Shown here: positions 27,436 through 37,093 of the stretch, piece after piece | How the letters are laid out: every line of letters starts with the position of its first letter | How positions within the stretch are numbered: position 1 is the stretch's first letter | NCBI RefSeq assembly: GCF_001012825.1 | Contig: NZ_LCZJ02000019.1 | Coordinates: 393,286-457,285 of the forward strand | Direction: 5' to 3' | Length of the DNA stretch: 64,000 bases | Source of the DNA: Paenibacillus etheri | Lineage (GTDB): Bacteria > Bacillota > Bacilli > Paenibacillales > Paenibacillaceae | Translations under genes and position numbers: made by a program | The notes under the pieces: model-generated | The model's database searches: none | Told to the model about the DNA's origin: nothing | What the model saw: the letters and a program-made list of their open reading frames with translations, nothing else

Positions 27436-30400
27436 TTAATTGCTGACGGTTACCTTGATGGTATCACTTATGGTCTCTCCCGCTGTATTAACCAGCTCCA
27501 CCCGGTATTCATACATACCGGAAGCACGACCAGAGACGTCAGTCGAAGCGCTCTGCGCCGAAGGCGTGTTGGTGTTTAGCGCTTGCGTGTCGATCAGTTG
27601 CCCGTTCTCATAAAGGCGGTACTCTGTAGCGTTAGTGCCCCACCACAGATTCATCGTTACTTTATAGGAGCCGTCTCCGTCCCAGTTGTCATGGGCCAGG
27701 ACTGGCTTGCCCGGAGCGGCGTCGCGGATCGTCACTGTGAGCGGCTGGCTCTTGGTTGTGCCGTATTTGTTGGTTAGCTCCACTGTGTATATATATGTGC
27801 CGTTCAGCTTACCGTGAAGCGCTGTGCTTGCCGTCTGGGCGGACGGAGATACATCCTTCAGAGACTTGGAATCGATCAGCGTGCCATTCTCATATAGCTT
27901 GTAGCTGGTAGCGTTATTGCCCCACCAGAGGTTCATGGTGACGGTAAAGTTGCCTTCACTGAGTCCACCGTAGCCGCTGTTCGAGGACAACACCGGCTGT
28001 CCAGGCTTGTCAGTTGCGAGTGCCGCTCCGCCAGTAATTTGGAACGTGTAGCTCTTTTCGGCAGTGTTGCCTGCGGCATCGGTTACGACGTAGTTTACAG
28101 TATGGGACCCGGCACCCAGCTCCGCAGCGTTCAGGATCTGTCCGTCGGCTATGGGTTGTCCATCCAGCAGAAGCTGCTTGGTGACCACGCCAGACAGGTG
28201 ATCTTCGGCAGCCAATACAAACTTAAGCTGGGCTTCCATTTCCACATCGCCGACCGCATGACCGGACTCCGTCAGCTCCGCTGTCGGTGAAACCGTGTCG
28301 ATATTAAGGCTCAGTGTCTTAGTCTCTTCTACCTTGCCCTTGCCCGAAACCGCATGGTAAGACAGCGTATGCCGTCCATCTTTGTTTACGGCCAACGGAG
28401 TGCTGTATACGGTTTCCGTGCTACCGTTCAGTGAATAATAAACCTTAGCTGTATCGGAGTCAGCCTTCAGGGTCACTTCAGTGGGCTGGTTCAACCAGCC
28501 GGCAGCGTTCGGATTCGCCGACAGCGTCGCCATCGTTACCGGAGCCTCCACTTCTTCCACAATGCTGAAGTCTCCGAGACTTCTAGGCTTGAGTTGGTAT
28601 ACGTCTTTGAAGATCGCGGCTACGCCCGTAATATCGAGCTTCTGTCCTTCCGCATAAGGGAAGCTGTCTTTCGTGACGCCCGTCCGGGCATCCACCCGGA
28701 TGTGATTGCTTGTCCCGCTATCGGCGACAGCGTCAAATTCAAAGGAACCGCTTGGAGCGGCAGTGATAATATTCGTCACTGTCACATCTTTAAGCTTGAG
28801 CAGTTGACCTTGATTGGTATCGTTCACCTCTGATACGGCAACGGCCTTGGGCAGCTCCGAAGTGCCAGTCTTCTCGATCTGTACAACTTCGGTCAACTCC
28901 TGCTCCGAATTATACAGTGCCGTGGACGCTGTTGCCTTGACCGTGTCGCCGGCATGGAAGCCACTTTGGCTCTGGTAGACATAAAGACCGCCTGTCTCAT
29001 CCTGCAGATAAAAGGTTTGCCCGCCGAAAATACCCGGCTCAGTCGTTACGACGCCCTCAACCGTCACCAAGGATCCGACGATCTTGGTCCGGGCTTCGCC
29101 GATGGAAACAGTCGCCGGAATCGGATCTTCCTCGTCCGGAAGCGGTTCTGCTGGGACGTTACCGAGTGTTACCGATTCGGTCTTCAGGTTCGTTCCGTTC
29201 TGGCGCAGACGCAAGTTGGATGCAGCCGTGGTGCCCGGTTTGATCTGCACGGTCAGATCTTTGTAGGCATGACCGTTCAAGTCTGATGTAAGGCTAAAGT
29301 TGGCGCTGTAAGCATAACTACTCGGCCAAGTGCCGTCACTGTTCTGGATCTTGGCGATCTGGGCACCGCTACTCACCTGGTAGATGCCCAATTGGAAGCC
29401 TGATACGCTCGTATTGGCAGGGAGATTATCTGCGCTGACACGAATCTGGAAATTCTGCGCGTTCGGCAGCACCGTCTGGTGTGTGAAATTGTACACCGCA
29501 CTTGCTGTAGCCGCAGGTCCGCCGAAGGAGCCCGCCTTGAAGGTGGTGCGGTCATACCATTTATATCCGGCGTTCGGCGCGGCCCATGGCTCTGGCTGCG
29601 GCTCGGTGGAAAGTGCCGGCTCTTCGAACGGCAGCAGCTGTGTCGGCTGATCCAGCGTCAGGCCACTTACCTTGGTGAAATCAGTATAACTCTCTTGTTC
29701 GGCGAGCCAGTTAACGGTGTTCACCAGGAGTTCAGCATCGTCAACCTCCTTGAAACCATCGTAAGTCGTTTTTTTGGCACCGGTATCCTCGCGCAAATAC
29801 TTCGGTGTGGCATCCTCGACTGGGGAGGAGTCACCTAGAAAGGCGGCTTTGCCAGCACCCTTTTTCGCCACGGCCACATAAGGACCTTCCGCTACACCGC
29901 CACCATTGTAGACACCTTGGTCCACCGCGTTGCCCCAAGCATTGTTGGTTTTCGGCAGATAGACGATGCCCTTCGCCCGGGTCGGATCGAGGATTGCCAG
30001 TGTGGAGCCGGCATGCATGGCTACACTTGATACTCCTGATGTAATACCGAAAGCCTGATCGGGAGCCACAATGTTGGTCGCATTAATGTTACCGAGCGCA
30101 TTGAAGCGGAACCGGACGCCGAACTCTTCTGCCAGCCAGTCGGAGCTGACCACGCCTTGCATTGCTGCGGTACCGGCCTCTTCGGTGCTCATGCCTTTGG
30201 TCGGGTTGTCCCAAGCTCCGCGGCGGTAACCATTGAATGCCTCGTTGCCGTCCCAACGGTTCTTATTGCGGTCCGCATTGTAATGATCGCCAATGAAGAA
30301 GATGCTGCCGCCGTTCTCCACGTATTCCGCCATAGCTGCCTGCTCGCTGGATTTATATGGAATGTTAGATTCGGCCACGACGAAGACGTCATAGCTGGAA

Positions 30401-30729
30401 AGATCGCCTAGCGTAATCGGAGTGCTCTTACGAAGCTCCTTGACGTAATAGCCTTCCTGCGCAAGCGCATTGCCAAAGTCGGAAAAAGCACCATCGATAA
30501 CCCAGTCAGCCGCTCCGGCTGTCTGCGCGTGGGTATTGTCGAACAGAATTTTCTGGCCTGCATGCTCGTTGACCACTTTGGCTTCAATGAATGGCGCGGG
30601 GTCGCTTGGCCCCTCAGCGTATATCGCCGAGCCGGCTCCGTATGCGAACAAATGCAGAGGTACCGCAACAGATGCAACCAGCATGCTTTTTAGCAGCTTC
30701 TTTTTCCAACCTGAATGCTTCTCCTTCAT
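27436..30729 (-). CDS. Large secreted multidomain protein (GATase-like, OB-fold, Ig and ChiA-type repeats)
   Basis: A 1097-residue exported protein with signal peptide ([20 protein letters not shown], cleavage near AIYAEG). Residues about 55-350 form a class-I amidotransferase-like fold with [16 protein letters not shown] and [15 protein letters not shown], as in surface GldG/DUF4350-type proteins. Residues about 395-530 look like a lectin or beta-sandwich module. Residues about 545-735 are two OB-fold repeats of the YhcR type ([19 protein letters not shown]). Residues about 750-900 resemble bacterial Ig-like domains (SATVYYSLNG-type). Two tandem repeats of about 90 residues, each containing VTMNLWWG and ATxYxLYENG, end the protein. 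Such repeats occur in chitinase A N-termini. No catalytic domain is certain. It has a good ribosome binding site and is monocistronic. Confidence 0.7.
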   Translation of the reverse strand: MKEKHSGWKKKLLKSMLVASVAVPLHLFAYGAGSAIYAEGPSDPAPFIEAKVVNEHAGQKILFDNTHAQTAGAADWVIDGAFSDFGNALAQEGYYVKELRKSTPITLGDLSSYDVFVVAESNIPYKSSEQAAMAEYVENGGSIFFIGDHYNADRNKNRWDGNEAFNGYRRGAWDNPTKGMSTEEAGTAAMQGVVSSDWLAEEFGVRFRFNALGNINATNIVAPDQAFGITSGVSSVAMHAGSTLAILDPTRAKGIVYLPKTNNAWGNAVDQGVYNGGGVAEGPYVAVAKKGAGKAAFLGDSSPVEDATPKYLREDTGAKKTTYDGFKEVDDAELLVNTVNWLAEQESYTDFTKVSGLTLDQPTQLLPFEEPALSTEPQPEPWAAPNAGYKWYDRTTFKAGSFGGPAATASAVYNFTHQTVLPNAQNFQIRVSADNLPANTSVSGFQLGIYQVSSGAQIAKIQNSDGTWPSSYAYSANFSLTSDLNGHAYKDLTVQIKPGTTAASNLRLRQNGTNLKTESVTLGNVPAEPLPDEEDPIPATVSIGEARTKIVGSLVTVEGVVTTEPGIFGGQTFYLQDETGGLYVYQSQSGFHAGDTVKATASTALYNSEQELTEVVQIEKTGTSELPKAVAVSEVNDTNQGQLLKLKDVTVTNIITAAPSGSFEFDAVADSGTSNHIRVDARTGVTKDSFPYAEGQKLDITGVAAIFKDVYQLKPRSLGDFSIVEEVEAPVTMATLSANPNAAGWLNQPTEVTLKADSDTAKVYYSLNGSTETVYSTPLAVNKDGRHTLSYHAVSGKGKVEETKTLSLNIDTVSPTAELTESGHAVGDVEMEAQLKFVLAAEDHLSGVVTKQLLLDGQPIADGQILNAAELGAGSHTVNYVVTDAAGNTAEKSYTFQITGGAALATDKPGQPVLSSNSGYGGLSEGNFTVTMNLWWGNNATSYKLYENGTLIDSKSLKDVSPSAQTASTALHGKLNGTYIYTVELTNKYGTTKSQPLTVTIRDAAPGKPVLAHDNWDGDGSYKVTMNLWWGTNATEYRLYENGQLIDTQALNTNTPSAQSASTDVSGRASGMYEYRVELVNTAGETISDTIKVTVSN

Positions 30730-31015
30730 AACCTTCCTCCTTATGATATAGATCGGCGGATTTTTCCATAATTGTCCACCGCTTTCGTCTAATATGCTAT
30801 CTCATAAGGATTAGGAAAAACATAGATTTATGTAAAGTGTTGTAAATTTATACTTTCGGCCTATACAGTGGGTGTAAACAAGGTCGAATCTTGAAAATAA
30901 GCTATGAAAAAAGTCTTAGTCATACTGGAGTTTTGGTCCGGAACGTCCTAAGTGTTTCTACAAAAATATAACAACTGTCAGCGGCAAGTAAAGTATTCGA
31001 CTGACCCTAGAATTG
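30730..31015. other. Intergenic region before the large secreted protein gene
   Basis: Holds the ribosome binding site and presumably the promoter of the minus-strand gene. I see no ORF, tRNA or clear operator. Confidence 0.35.
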
Positions 31016-31065
31016 AAACAGCGACAGCAAAGGACGAAAAATATAGTCCTAGACTGTCACTGTTT
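31016..31065 (-). terminator. Long branched hairpin, probable terminator
   Basis: AAACAGCGACAG (31016-31027) pairs with CTGTCACTGTTT (31054-31065) with one mismatch. An inner AGGAC/GTCCT stem (31031-31035 with 31046-31050) adds a second segment. It lies 74 bases past the stop of the YfbM-like gene. Confidence 0.5.
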
Positions 31066-31138
31066 AATTGAACTAAAGTTTCACGTTAGTTTAGCACTAT
31101 TTGATATATTAGCCCCTGAATGATTCAAATTATTGGAA

Positions 31139-31627
31139 TCAGAAAATATAGAAGATGAGACCATTGCCCTTGGCTACAGTTTGACTGTAGAAACGCCGGA
31201 TTTCGTTAAAATGCTGAAGTATGTAAGCAAAGAACTCATCCTCATCCTCGTCTGAAACAGTATCAGGCTCAAGAGGATATACCTCGTTCTTGACCATGGC
31301 CAGGAAATCATACCGCAAGCGGAGCTGTGCTTCATCCAGCGTAGACATAGCCTGAAGCGCTTCTGCAACTTGCTCGGCACGTAAGGAAAACGCCCCGTAT
31401 GAGCCAAAATCGATGCCTCTATCTGACGTCAGTGGAACAACATAGCCAAGAGGGGCATCTCCATCGGAAATACCTCCACAAAGCAAGTAGTGAATCGCCT
31501 CCCAGGATCTATCAATGTCCAGTCCGGGATAATCGTCTATTTTCAAACTCTTCAATGCAATGTCTCCTGCTGCGATTTTCTGCACCAGATTGTCATCCAT
31601 TGCAAAGTAATATCCACGCATTCCCAT
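31139..31627 (-). CDS. YfbM family (DUF1877) protein
   Basis: The start ATG 31627 is used because AGAAGG lies nine bases upstream and family members begin MGM-xGYY; a longer frame runs 14 codons upstream. The 162-residue soluble protein shows DRSWEAIHYLLCGGISDGD, then SYGAFSLRAEQVAEAL and a C-terminal FFAYILQHFNEIRRFYSQ segment, the DUF1877 pattern. Its function is unknown. It is not linked to neighbours. Confidence 0.85.
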   Translation of the reverse strand: MGMRGYYFAMDDNLVQKIAAGDIALKSLKIDDYPGLDIDRSWEAIHYLLCGGISDGDAPLGYVVPLTSDRGIDFGSYGAFSLRAEQVAEALQAMSTLDEAQLRLRYDFLAMVKNEVYPLEPDTVSDEDEDEFFAYILQHFNEIRRFYSQTVAKGNGLIFYIF

Positions 31628-31837
31628 GTTCTCAACCTTCTTTCCATGTTTAACCCCATAAATTTCCATACACTGCTATTGTAAACTGCCTGTTAGCTGA
31701 GTGAAACATCGTCTATTGAAAAACGGTTATCACAACCAATATATATAAATTCCCACTTTTTTTCTCTTTTCAATGTACAGCAAATTTTACTGTGTTGAAG
31801 TACTGATTCATAAGCTGTGTCCTACACAAGAAACAAA

Positions 31838-31913
31838 AAAATCCCCTCATGCATGCAGGAAGAGTTCTCGATTATGTGATCTCTTATAGCCCTGTCTAAC
31901 ATGAGGGGATTTT
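31838..31913. terminator. Large inverted repeat with 14-bp stem
   Basis: AAAATCCCCTCATG (31838-31851) is perfectly complementary to CATGAGGGGATTTT (31900-31913). The 48-base loop can fold further (CAGG/CCTG, AAGAG/CTCTT). It lies 47 bases after the dead codA gene and is T-rich on both sides, so it acts in both directions. Confidence 0.65.
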
Positions 31914-31959
31914 CGGCTAAAACGCAAGCTCTGCGTGATGTAGCGCATGCTTGATTCTA

Positions 31960-32784
31960 TTATTTATTGAAAGTAATCTTCTCCGAACCGTTCTCAAGAA
32001 TGATCGAAGTGTCCCGTGGCTTTGTTTCCGCGATTTTGCGGCCGGCTCTGAACGAATAAAGTACTCCGGCCTGTTTACGAATGGTCTCATACTCGTTCTC
32101 TGCTTCAAGAACGATGAAGTTGGCAGGTTTACCTTCTTCAATGCCGTACATATCCTCCATATTCAACGTTCTTGCACTATTTTTCGTAATAAGATCGATC
32201 GAATTAACGATTTGATCGTATCCGAGCAACTGAGAAGCATGAATGCCCATGTGCAGCACCTGAAGCATGTTACCTGTGCCTAGCGGATACCATGGATCAA
32301 AGATATCATCATGACCGAAGCATACATTAAGGCCAGCTTCAGTAATCTAAACAATTTGTACGTATATGCATCATTGTATGACCCCATCGCTGTCGTGTGG
32401 CTTGCTGTCGTGCGGGAACCAAGCCCGCGCTCGTAGGCTTCTTAGCTACGACTTCCAAGAAACGGGATTGCTCGTCATCGATTTCGTCGCAATGGATGTC
32501 TGTGGAATACCACCCACTACGTCAACGCCCATTTTCAGCGACTCTTCTAGTAATTCCACGCCATTCGGGTAGGAGTGAATACCTTCCTGTGGAAAAGCGA
32601 CAAGCTGGATGTCAATGAATGGTGCCAGTTCTTCTTTCACTTCAAGCATCGCTTTAACGTCCGTCAAGCTAGGATCAGTGACGTCCACATGTGTTCGTAC
32701 ATGCTGGATACCCTGCGCGATCTGCCACTTCAGTGCAGTTTTGGAACGCGTTTTGACGTCTTCATGCGTCAGGAAGGCCACCAG
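31960..32784 (-). pseudogene. codA: Cytosine deaminase (codA), decayed
   Basis: Three pieces in different minus-strand frames align with Cod[21 protein letters not shown] to [10 protein letters not shown] gives the first, and [20 protein letters not shown] then [15 protein letters not shown] the second. The last is NMLQVLHMGIHASQLLGYDQ to the C-terminus. The metal-binding HxH N-terminus (about 100 residues) and a central stretch of about 40 residues with the catalytic Glu region are deleted, and stops interrupt the frame. It is not functional. Confidence 0.75.
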
Positions 32785-32909
32785 TATTCAATTACACTCT
32801 ATTATTTTAGAAAAGCCTATGGATGACAATGTCATTAATATCCATTGATTAAAATCCTCTTTTGAATGCTGTACTTGGAATTTTTGCTTGTATGATGTCG
32901 ACCAAGGCA

Positions 32910-32938
32910 GTTGCATAAGGCAAAGCCTTATGTGCAAC
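32910..32938. repeat. Short inverted repeat
   Basis: GTTGCATAAGGC and GCCTTATGTGCAAC pair around AAA with a two-base bulge. There is no T-run, so it is not a classical terminator. It lies between the codA relic and the iron-binding gene. Confidence 0.35.
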
Positions 32939-32992
32939 CGGATAACCTCACTTTCGGAGTATCTCACTTCCTATCAGGAACGGCCTATTAAA

Positions 32993-34003
32993 CTATTTAG
33001 TAGTCCCAAGTAATAAATTCACAATCGTATCAAGCTGTAGCTCTAGTGAAAAAGGATCCTCCATTACGAATTCATCATGATAATTATCATCATACAAATA
33101 TACTTTGCCTTTTTTCACTGCAGGGATGCCTTTCCATATGTTACTTTCCATTGCTTTATTGGTTGCATCCGCATCACCATTATAAACAAAAATATAATCA
33201 CCTAAGTATTCTGGAAGAACTTCAAGTGAAATCGATTCAAACCCCTCCGCCATATTTTTTGCACTTTCTGTTGGAGGCAGCTGCAGCATATCGTATATAG
33301 TGGAAGAACCATAATTTCCTCCCTTTGCCGCTAAGACGTACACCGCCTTTTGTGAAAACTGAACAATCGAGACGGTTTCCCCTTCCTTTATAACCCCGGC
33401 GAGTTTCAACTTAGCTTCAGCTACTTTCTGTTCGTATTCCGTAATCCATTCTTCTGCTTCTTTTTCTTTTCCGAAGATCTTGCTTACACCCCTAAATTTA
33501 TCAAGCGGCCCTGCTGTTTTTAACCCCTCCCAATAAGGCAGAAAAACAGTCGTTCCAATTTTCTCATATTGTTCTATGTTCTCATCGATCGAACCGATAA
33601 TTAAGTCCGGATCTAGCATCGTTAATTTTTCCAGGTTTAAAGGGAAATCACCTAAATCTTCAATTTTCTTTATCGTTTCTTTTGGAATTTCCGCCTTTTC
33701 CATCCAACCTTCATCAAGCATAAACGTTCTTGCACCGATTGGAACAATTCCTAATTTCAATAAATGCCCCATATATTGGTCAGCCGCTACTCTTTTCGGC
33801 TCTGCTGGTATTTCCACATCTCCCTTAGGCGTTGATACTATTCGAGTGTTCGAACTTTCTTCTGATGTTACTTGTTTTGCGGTTCCATTGCCCTCACTTT
33901 GTTCCTTGGCTGGTATGCCTGTCCCACTTGAGCACGCACTTAATAATAGAGAACCGCAAAGCAGCAAAGCTGCAGTCGTCTGAGATTTTGACATTTTAAA
34001 CAT
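32993..34003 (-). CDS. Iron-siderophore ABC transporter substrate-binding lipoprotein (internal start)
   Basis: ATG 34003 is preceded by AAAGGGGAA at six to eight bases. The 336-residue product starts MFKMSKSQTTAALLLCG and continues to the lipobox LLSAC, so it is a membrane-attached lipoprotein. Two helical-backbone lobes follow: TPKGDVEIPAEPKRVAADQY at the N-lobe start, MLDPDLIIGSIDENIEQYEK, and GIPAVKKGKVYLYDDN in the C-lobe. It probably captures a ferric siderophore for a permease encoded elsewhere. A near-perfect Fur box lies 26 bases upstream. It shares its frame with the AraC gene above. Confidence 0.75.
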   Translation of the reverse strand: MFKMSKSQTTAALLLCGSLLLSACSSGTGIPAKEQSEGNGTAKQVTSEESSNTRIVSTPKGDVEIPAEPKRVAADQYMGHLLKLGIVPIGARTFMLDEGWMEKAEIPKETIKKIEDLGDFPLNLEKLTMLDPDLIIGSIDENIEQYEKIGTTVFLPYWEGLKTAGPLDKFRGVSKIFGKEKEAEEWITEYEQKVAEAKLKLAGVIKEGETVSIVQFSQKAVYVLAAKGGNYGSSTIYDMLQLPPTESAKNMAEGFESISLEVLPEYLGDYIFVYNGDADATNKAMESNIWKGIPAVKKGKVYLYDDNYHDEFVMEDPFSLELQLDTIVNLLLGTTK

Positions 34004-34915
34004 ATGTAATTCCCCTTTTTCTGTATCATGATAATGATTATCATTATTAATATACTGTTGAATGATGTATTCAAAAATAGAGGATGTGGGGAAGTTTGAT
34101 GGACTTTCAGCAACTTTAGGTCGCTGTATCTCTCTTGTTCTAAAATGAGCAGGTGATACACCTTTTCTTTTCTTAAAAATTCGGCTGAAATAATAAACGT
34201 CTTTATAACCAACGCTTGCTGAAATTTCCCCGACAGAAGCATCTGTTGACTTTAAAAGCTCTGTTGCAAGTTCAAGCCGAAAACGAATTAAGTAATCAAT
34301 CGGACTCATACCTGTGTACTCTTTAAACAAGGATGACAAATGATAAGCGCTGAAATTAAATACTTCGGCAAGAGAATCTAATGTAATTGGCTCCGCATAG
34401 TACTCCTGGATATAGGTGATTACTTGGACTGCAACACTTGTTTGTTTCACTTCAGTCTCTTTTCTATGTAATTCTTTTAAAACCTGATGAATGAATTGAT
34501 AAAAGAGTGATCTTACATTGAGTCTCTCTTCTTGCTCGTTCCATTTTTGATGCATCAATTGCATTTTGTTATAAAGTAAAATGGGTGCATCAGGGGAAAA
34601 ACAATATTGTGTTTGGAACAGATCCTCTTCTTGAATCGATGCACGGTAATAGATGATATAGTAAACAAAATTCTTGCTTGTCGGAACAATATTGAGTGTC
34701 GCCCCTTTCCCGCTATGCAGGACTTGAAATCCTGTAAAAGAAAATTCAGACTGATCTAACTGAACTTGAGCGCTCCCATGTACCGAAAGTAAAAATATAC
34801 TGGCAGGAATCTTATACTTATGAAGAATTTCGCCTTGAACCCTTTCAATATGGCGCACATCCAATAACTTGACCGTCGCTTGATCCCAAAGCAATATTTG
34901 ATTGCTTTTGCGCAT
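32993..34915 (-). CDS. AraC regulator fused in frame to a siderophore-binding lipoprotein
   Basis: One open frame of 640 codons. Residues 1-165 are a cupin-like AraC sensor part; residues about 165-265 hold two AraC helix-turn-helices (ITLDSLAEVFNFSAYHLSSL, then VGEISASVGYKDVYYFSRIF). Residues about 266-304 (SIFEYIIQQYINNDNHYHD and following) are non-conserved and encoded across a Fur box. Residue 305 is a Met with its own ribosome binding site that starts a lipoprotein signal and a FhuD/FeuA-type domain. Bacillus Btr is a natural AraC-binding-protein fusion, but it has no lipoprotein signal in the middle. I read this as two genes whose separating stop is missing. Fusion, read-through or a lost stop are all possible. 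Confidence 0.65.
   Translation of the reverse strand: MRKSNQILLWDQATVKLLDVRHIERVQGEILHKYKIPASIFLLSVHGSAQVQLDQSEFSFTGFQVLHSGKGATLNIVPTSKNFVYYIIYYRASIQEEDLFQTQYCFSPDAPILLYNKMQLMHQKWNEQEERLNVRSLFYQFIHQVLKELHRKETEVKQTSVAVQVITYIQEYYAEPITLDSLAEVFNFSAYHLSSLFKEYTGMSPIDYLIRFRLELATELLKSTDASVGEISASVGYKDVYYFSRIFKKRKGVSPAHFRTREIQRPKVAESPSNFPTSSIFEYIIQQYINNDNHYHDTEKGELHMFKMSKSQTTAALLLCGSLLLSACSSGTGIPAKEQSEGNGTAKQVTSEESSNTRIVSTPKGDVEIPAEPKRVAADQYMGHLLKLGIVPIGARTFMLDEGWMEKAEIPKETIKKIEDLGDFPLNLEKLTMLDPDLIIGSIDENIEQYEKIGTTVFLPYWEGLKTAGPLDKFRGVSKIFGKEKEAEEWITEYEQKVAEAKLKLAGVIKEGETVSIVQFSQKAVYVLAAKGGNYGSSTIYDMLQLPPTESAKNMAEGFESISLEVLPEYLGDYIFVYNGDADATNKAMESNIWKGIPAVKKGKVYLYDDNYHDEFVMEDPFSLELQLDTIVNLLLGTTK
34030..34048 (-). 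promoter_or_regulatory. Fur box before the binding lipoprotein
   Basis: GATAATGATTATCATTATT matches 17 of 19 positions of the Fur consensus GATAATGATAATCATTATC. It sits inside the open frame that joins the AraC and lipoprotein parts, encoding the stretch NNDNHYHD. Confidence 0.8.
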
Positions 34916-34951
34916 AATGACTACCCCTCCGTTATCTGTCTAATACTCATC

Positions 34952-34970
34952 ATAAATGATAACCATTATC
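34952..34970 (-). promoter_or_regulatory. Fur-like box before the AraC gene
   Basis: On the minus strand GATAATGGTTATCATTTAT keeps 14 of 19 consensus positions, 37 bases upstream of the AraC start codon. It suggests that the regulator itself is iron-controlled. Confidence 0.55.
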
Positions 34971-35000
34971 GATAACAGTCAAGATATTTATCTTAATAAC

Positions 35001-35039
35001 AAAAATCCGATTGCGCCCAGAAGCGTCAATCGGATTTTT
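35001..35039 (-). terminator. Terminator after the second binding protein gene
   Basis: AAAAATCCGATTG and CAATCGGATTTTT form a 13-bp stem followed by T/A-rich sequence on the minus strand. It lies 10 bases past the stop at 35049. Confidence 0.8.
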
Positions 35040-35048
35040 GATAATAAA

Positions 35049-35993
35049 TTATTGTTCTGCCGCCAATTGCAGAAAATGATCTGCGGCCAAACGGACAGCT
35101 AGTATACTTGCGCTATTTAGTGAATTATCAAAGATAAGAACATGATTGTTTTTCACTGCTTCAAGTGAGTTCCACGCTTTCGAAGCTTCCTTATCCTTGA
35201 TGGCTGCCTTTGCGATATCCATATCATGCTGGATAATAATATAATCAGGATTCATGCTGTATATCCCCTCCAGAGAAAGTGCCCCTCCCTCTTCAGGATA
35301 TCCCTTCGGTGGCAACAGCCCAAAGCCCACAGTTTGATTGTAGTACATTGTGTTTTTAGAGCCTTGAGCATTAAAGTTAGCTTTTCCGTCGACTCGCAGC
35401 AAGGCAAAGGTCTTATTCTCAAGACTACTTAACTGCTTTTTCGTATTTGCAATCATTTCTTGGGTTTCTTTAATGGCTTGTTCCGCTAACGTCTCTTTAC
35501 CAACAATCTGAGCACACAGCATCGTCGTTTTTTCCCAGGTATCGGTGTAGTCAATTAAGATGACAGGTGCAATCTTATTCAACTCCTCATAATTATCCAC
35601 AGAACCCTTGAAGGTTACAATCACATCAGGCTTTGCATCCATGATCATTTCCAGATTCGCATTGCTGCTGCCCAAATCAATAATCTCAGCAGTTCCGGCA
35701 TAAGGCTGTAAAGTAGCGAAATCTTTCATAGCTTCAGCTGCGTTAGTTGATGCGATTGGAGGAGTATCTAGAGCAAAAAAGTAATCTAAATACAAGGGAT
35801 GAAGCACTGCTATCCGCTCAGGTCGTGTCTTGAGCACCACGCCATTGTCGCTGGCATCCGCAATTGTTCTTGGCCATCCCGCCTCTTCGATTTTGCCGAC
35901 CTCAGGTGCAGGTATGACTGAAGTTTCGGAACATCCAGCCAGTAATCCTGCAAGTATAATTAAGGATGCAATCCATCCAAATAGTCTATTCAT
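35049..35993 (-). CDS. Iron-chelate ABC transporter substrate-binding lipoprotein
   Basis: A 314-residue lipoprotein: signal FGWIASLIILAGLLAGC with the lipobox LLAGC. The class III binding-protein fold follows with VLKTRPERIAVLHPLYLDYF, MIMDAKPDVIVTFKG and LEGIYSMNPDYIIIQHDMD. This is typical of ferric-siderophore or ferric-citrate receptors on the outer face of the membrane. It is the last gene of a three-gene operon after a flavin monooxygenase and a ferredoxin-type reductase, with a terminator directly behind. No permease or ATPase gene is present, so it must use components encoded elsewhere. Confidence 0.85.
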   Translation of the reverse strand: MNRLFGWIASLIILAGLLAGCSETSVIPAPEVGKIEEAGWPRTIADASDNGVVLKTRPERIAVLHPLYLDYFFALDTPPIASTNAAEAMKDFATLQPYAGTAEIIDLGSSNANLEMIMDAKPDVIVTFKGSVDNYEELNKIAPVILIDYTDTWEKTTMLCAQIVGKETLAEQAIKETQEMIANTKKQLSSLENKTFALLRVDGKANFNAQGSKNTMYYNQTVGFGLLPPKGYPEEGGALSLEGIYSMNPDYIIIQHDMDIAKAAIKDKEASKAWNSLEAVKNNHVLIFDNSLNSASILAVRLAADHFLQLAAEQ

Positions 35994-36018
35994 TTGGCTC
36001 CCCCTTGAGTTGTTATCA

Positions 36019-37068
36019 TTACTGTCTGTATAAATGCTTCATTAAATCACGGTTTTTCTGCGTGAACAGGTCATTATGCGAAGACACCATCCCGGACGAA
36101 TGTGCCTCCGGTGTGATGTATTGTTTGGCTTGGTTTACCGCATTGGCAGCATCCTGGAATGCCCCCGCGATCAGGTGCAGTTTGCCATCATGATGTAGAA
36201 CATCACCTGCCGCATAAATACCCGGCACGGATGTCCCGCTCATTGCTGAGCCTGAAATACGGTTTTCCCACAGATCAATTTTAATCTCACTGTTAACAAG
36301 CAGTTCTTTGTCGCGCTCATAACCGTGATTAATGATGACCTCATCGACAGACAGCTCTAATGCCTCTCCGTTGTCATTACTTTTAAGCAGTACAGTCCCT
36401 ATTCTTTCATGATCCGGTGTGGCAATCAATTTTTCGATTGAAGTATTTAACAAGCACTCTACGCCATTGTTTGCCAAGCGTGAAATATCGGCTTCATGCC
36501 CTTTTAAGTTCTCTTTCCGGTACGTCAGAAACACCTTTTTGGCAATCGGAGCCAGTTCATTCGCCCAGTCAACAGCAGAATGGCCACCTCCCGATATTAG
36601 GATAGTCTTCTCTTTAAAGCGGGCAAGTGACTTCACCGTATAATGCAAATTTGTGATTTCGAATCTTTCAGCACCCTCGATTTCGAGCTTGATCGGCTTC
36701 AGAATGCCTCCTCCAATGGCCAATATCACAGTTTTAGTGAAATGCTTCCGATTTGCGGCCGTGTGTAAAATAAAGTAACCTGCTTCATCTTTCGAGATGG
36801 ATGTGACCTTTTCACTAAAAGCAACCTCCGGATGGAACGTCATCCCTTGAGCAATCATTTGTTCAATAAGCTGCGAGCCAAGAATAGGTTGTAAGCCTCC
36901 TACGTCCCAGATCATCTTTTCCGGATAGACATGCACCTTGCCGCCAAGTACGGGCTGGAATTCAATGATTTTGGTTTTCATTTCACGGAGTCCACTATAA
37001 AATGCAGCAAATAATCCGGCCGGACCGCCGCCAATAATCGTAACATCAAACAATTCCTCTTCATTCAT
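36019..37068 (-). CDS. Ferredoxin/flavodoxin-NADP reductase, thioredoxin-reductase-like (YumC type)
   Basis: A 349-residue FAD/NAD(P) enzyme. FAD-binding GGGPAGLFAAFYSG is at the N-terminus, the NADPH-binding ISGGGHSAVDWAN in the middle (second Rossmann), and the C-terminal GIYAAGDVLHHDGKLHLI with the family's FAD contact region. There is no CxxC, so it is not a thioredoxin reductase. Such enzymes pass electrons from NADPH to ferredoxin, flavodoxin or free flavin. Lying 25 bases behind a flavin-dependent monooxygenase and under a Fur-like box, it may supply that enzyme with reduced flavin or help reduce ferric chelates. Confidence 0.88.
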   Translation of the reverse strand: MNEEELFDVTIIGGGPAGLFAAFYSGLREMKTKIIEFQPVLGGKVHVYPEKMIWDVGGLQPILGSQLIEQMIAQGMTFHPEVAFSEKVTSISKDEAGYFILHTAANRKHFTKTVILAIGGGILKPIKLEIEGAERFEITNLHYTVKSLARFKEKTILISGGGHSAVDWANELAPIAKKVFLTYRKENLKGHEADISRLANNGVECLLNTSIEKLIATPDHERIGTVLLKSNDNGEALELSVDEVIINHGYERDKELLVNSEIKIDLWENRISGSAMSGTSVPGIYAAGDVLHHDGKLHLIAGAFQDAANAVNQAKQYITPEAHSSGMVSSHNDLFTQKNRDLMKHLYRQ

Positions 37069-37093
37069 CGTTCAATCGCCTCATTTCTCTTTT

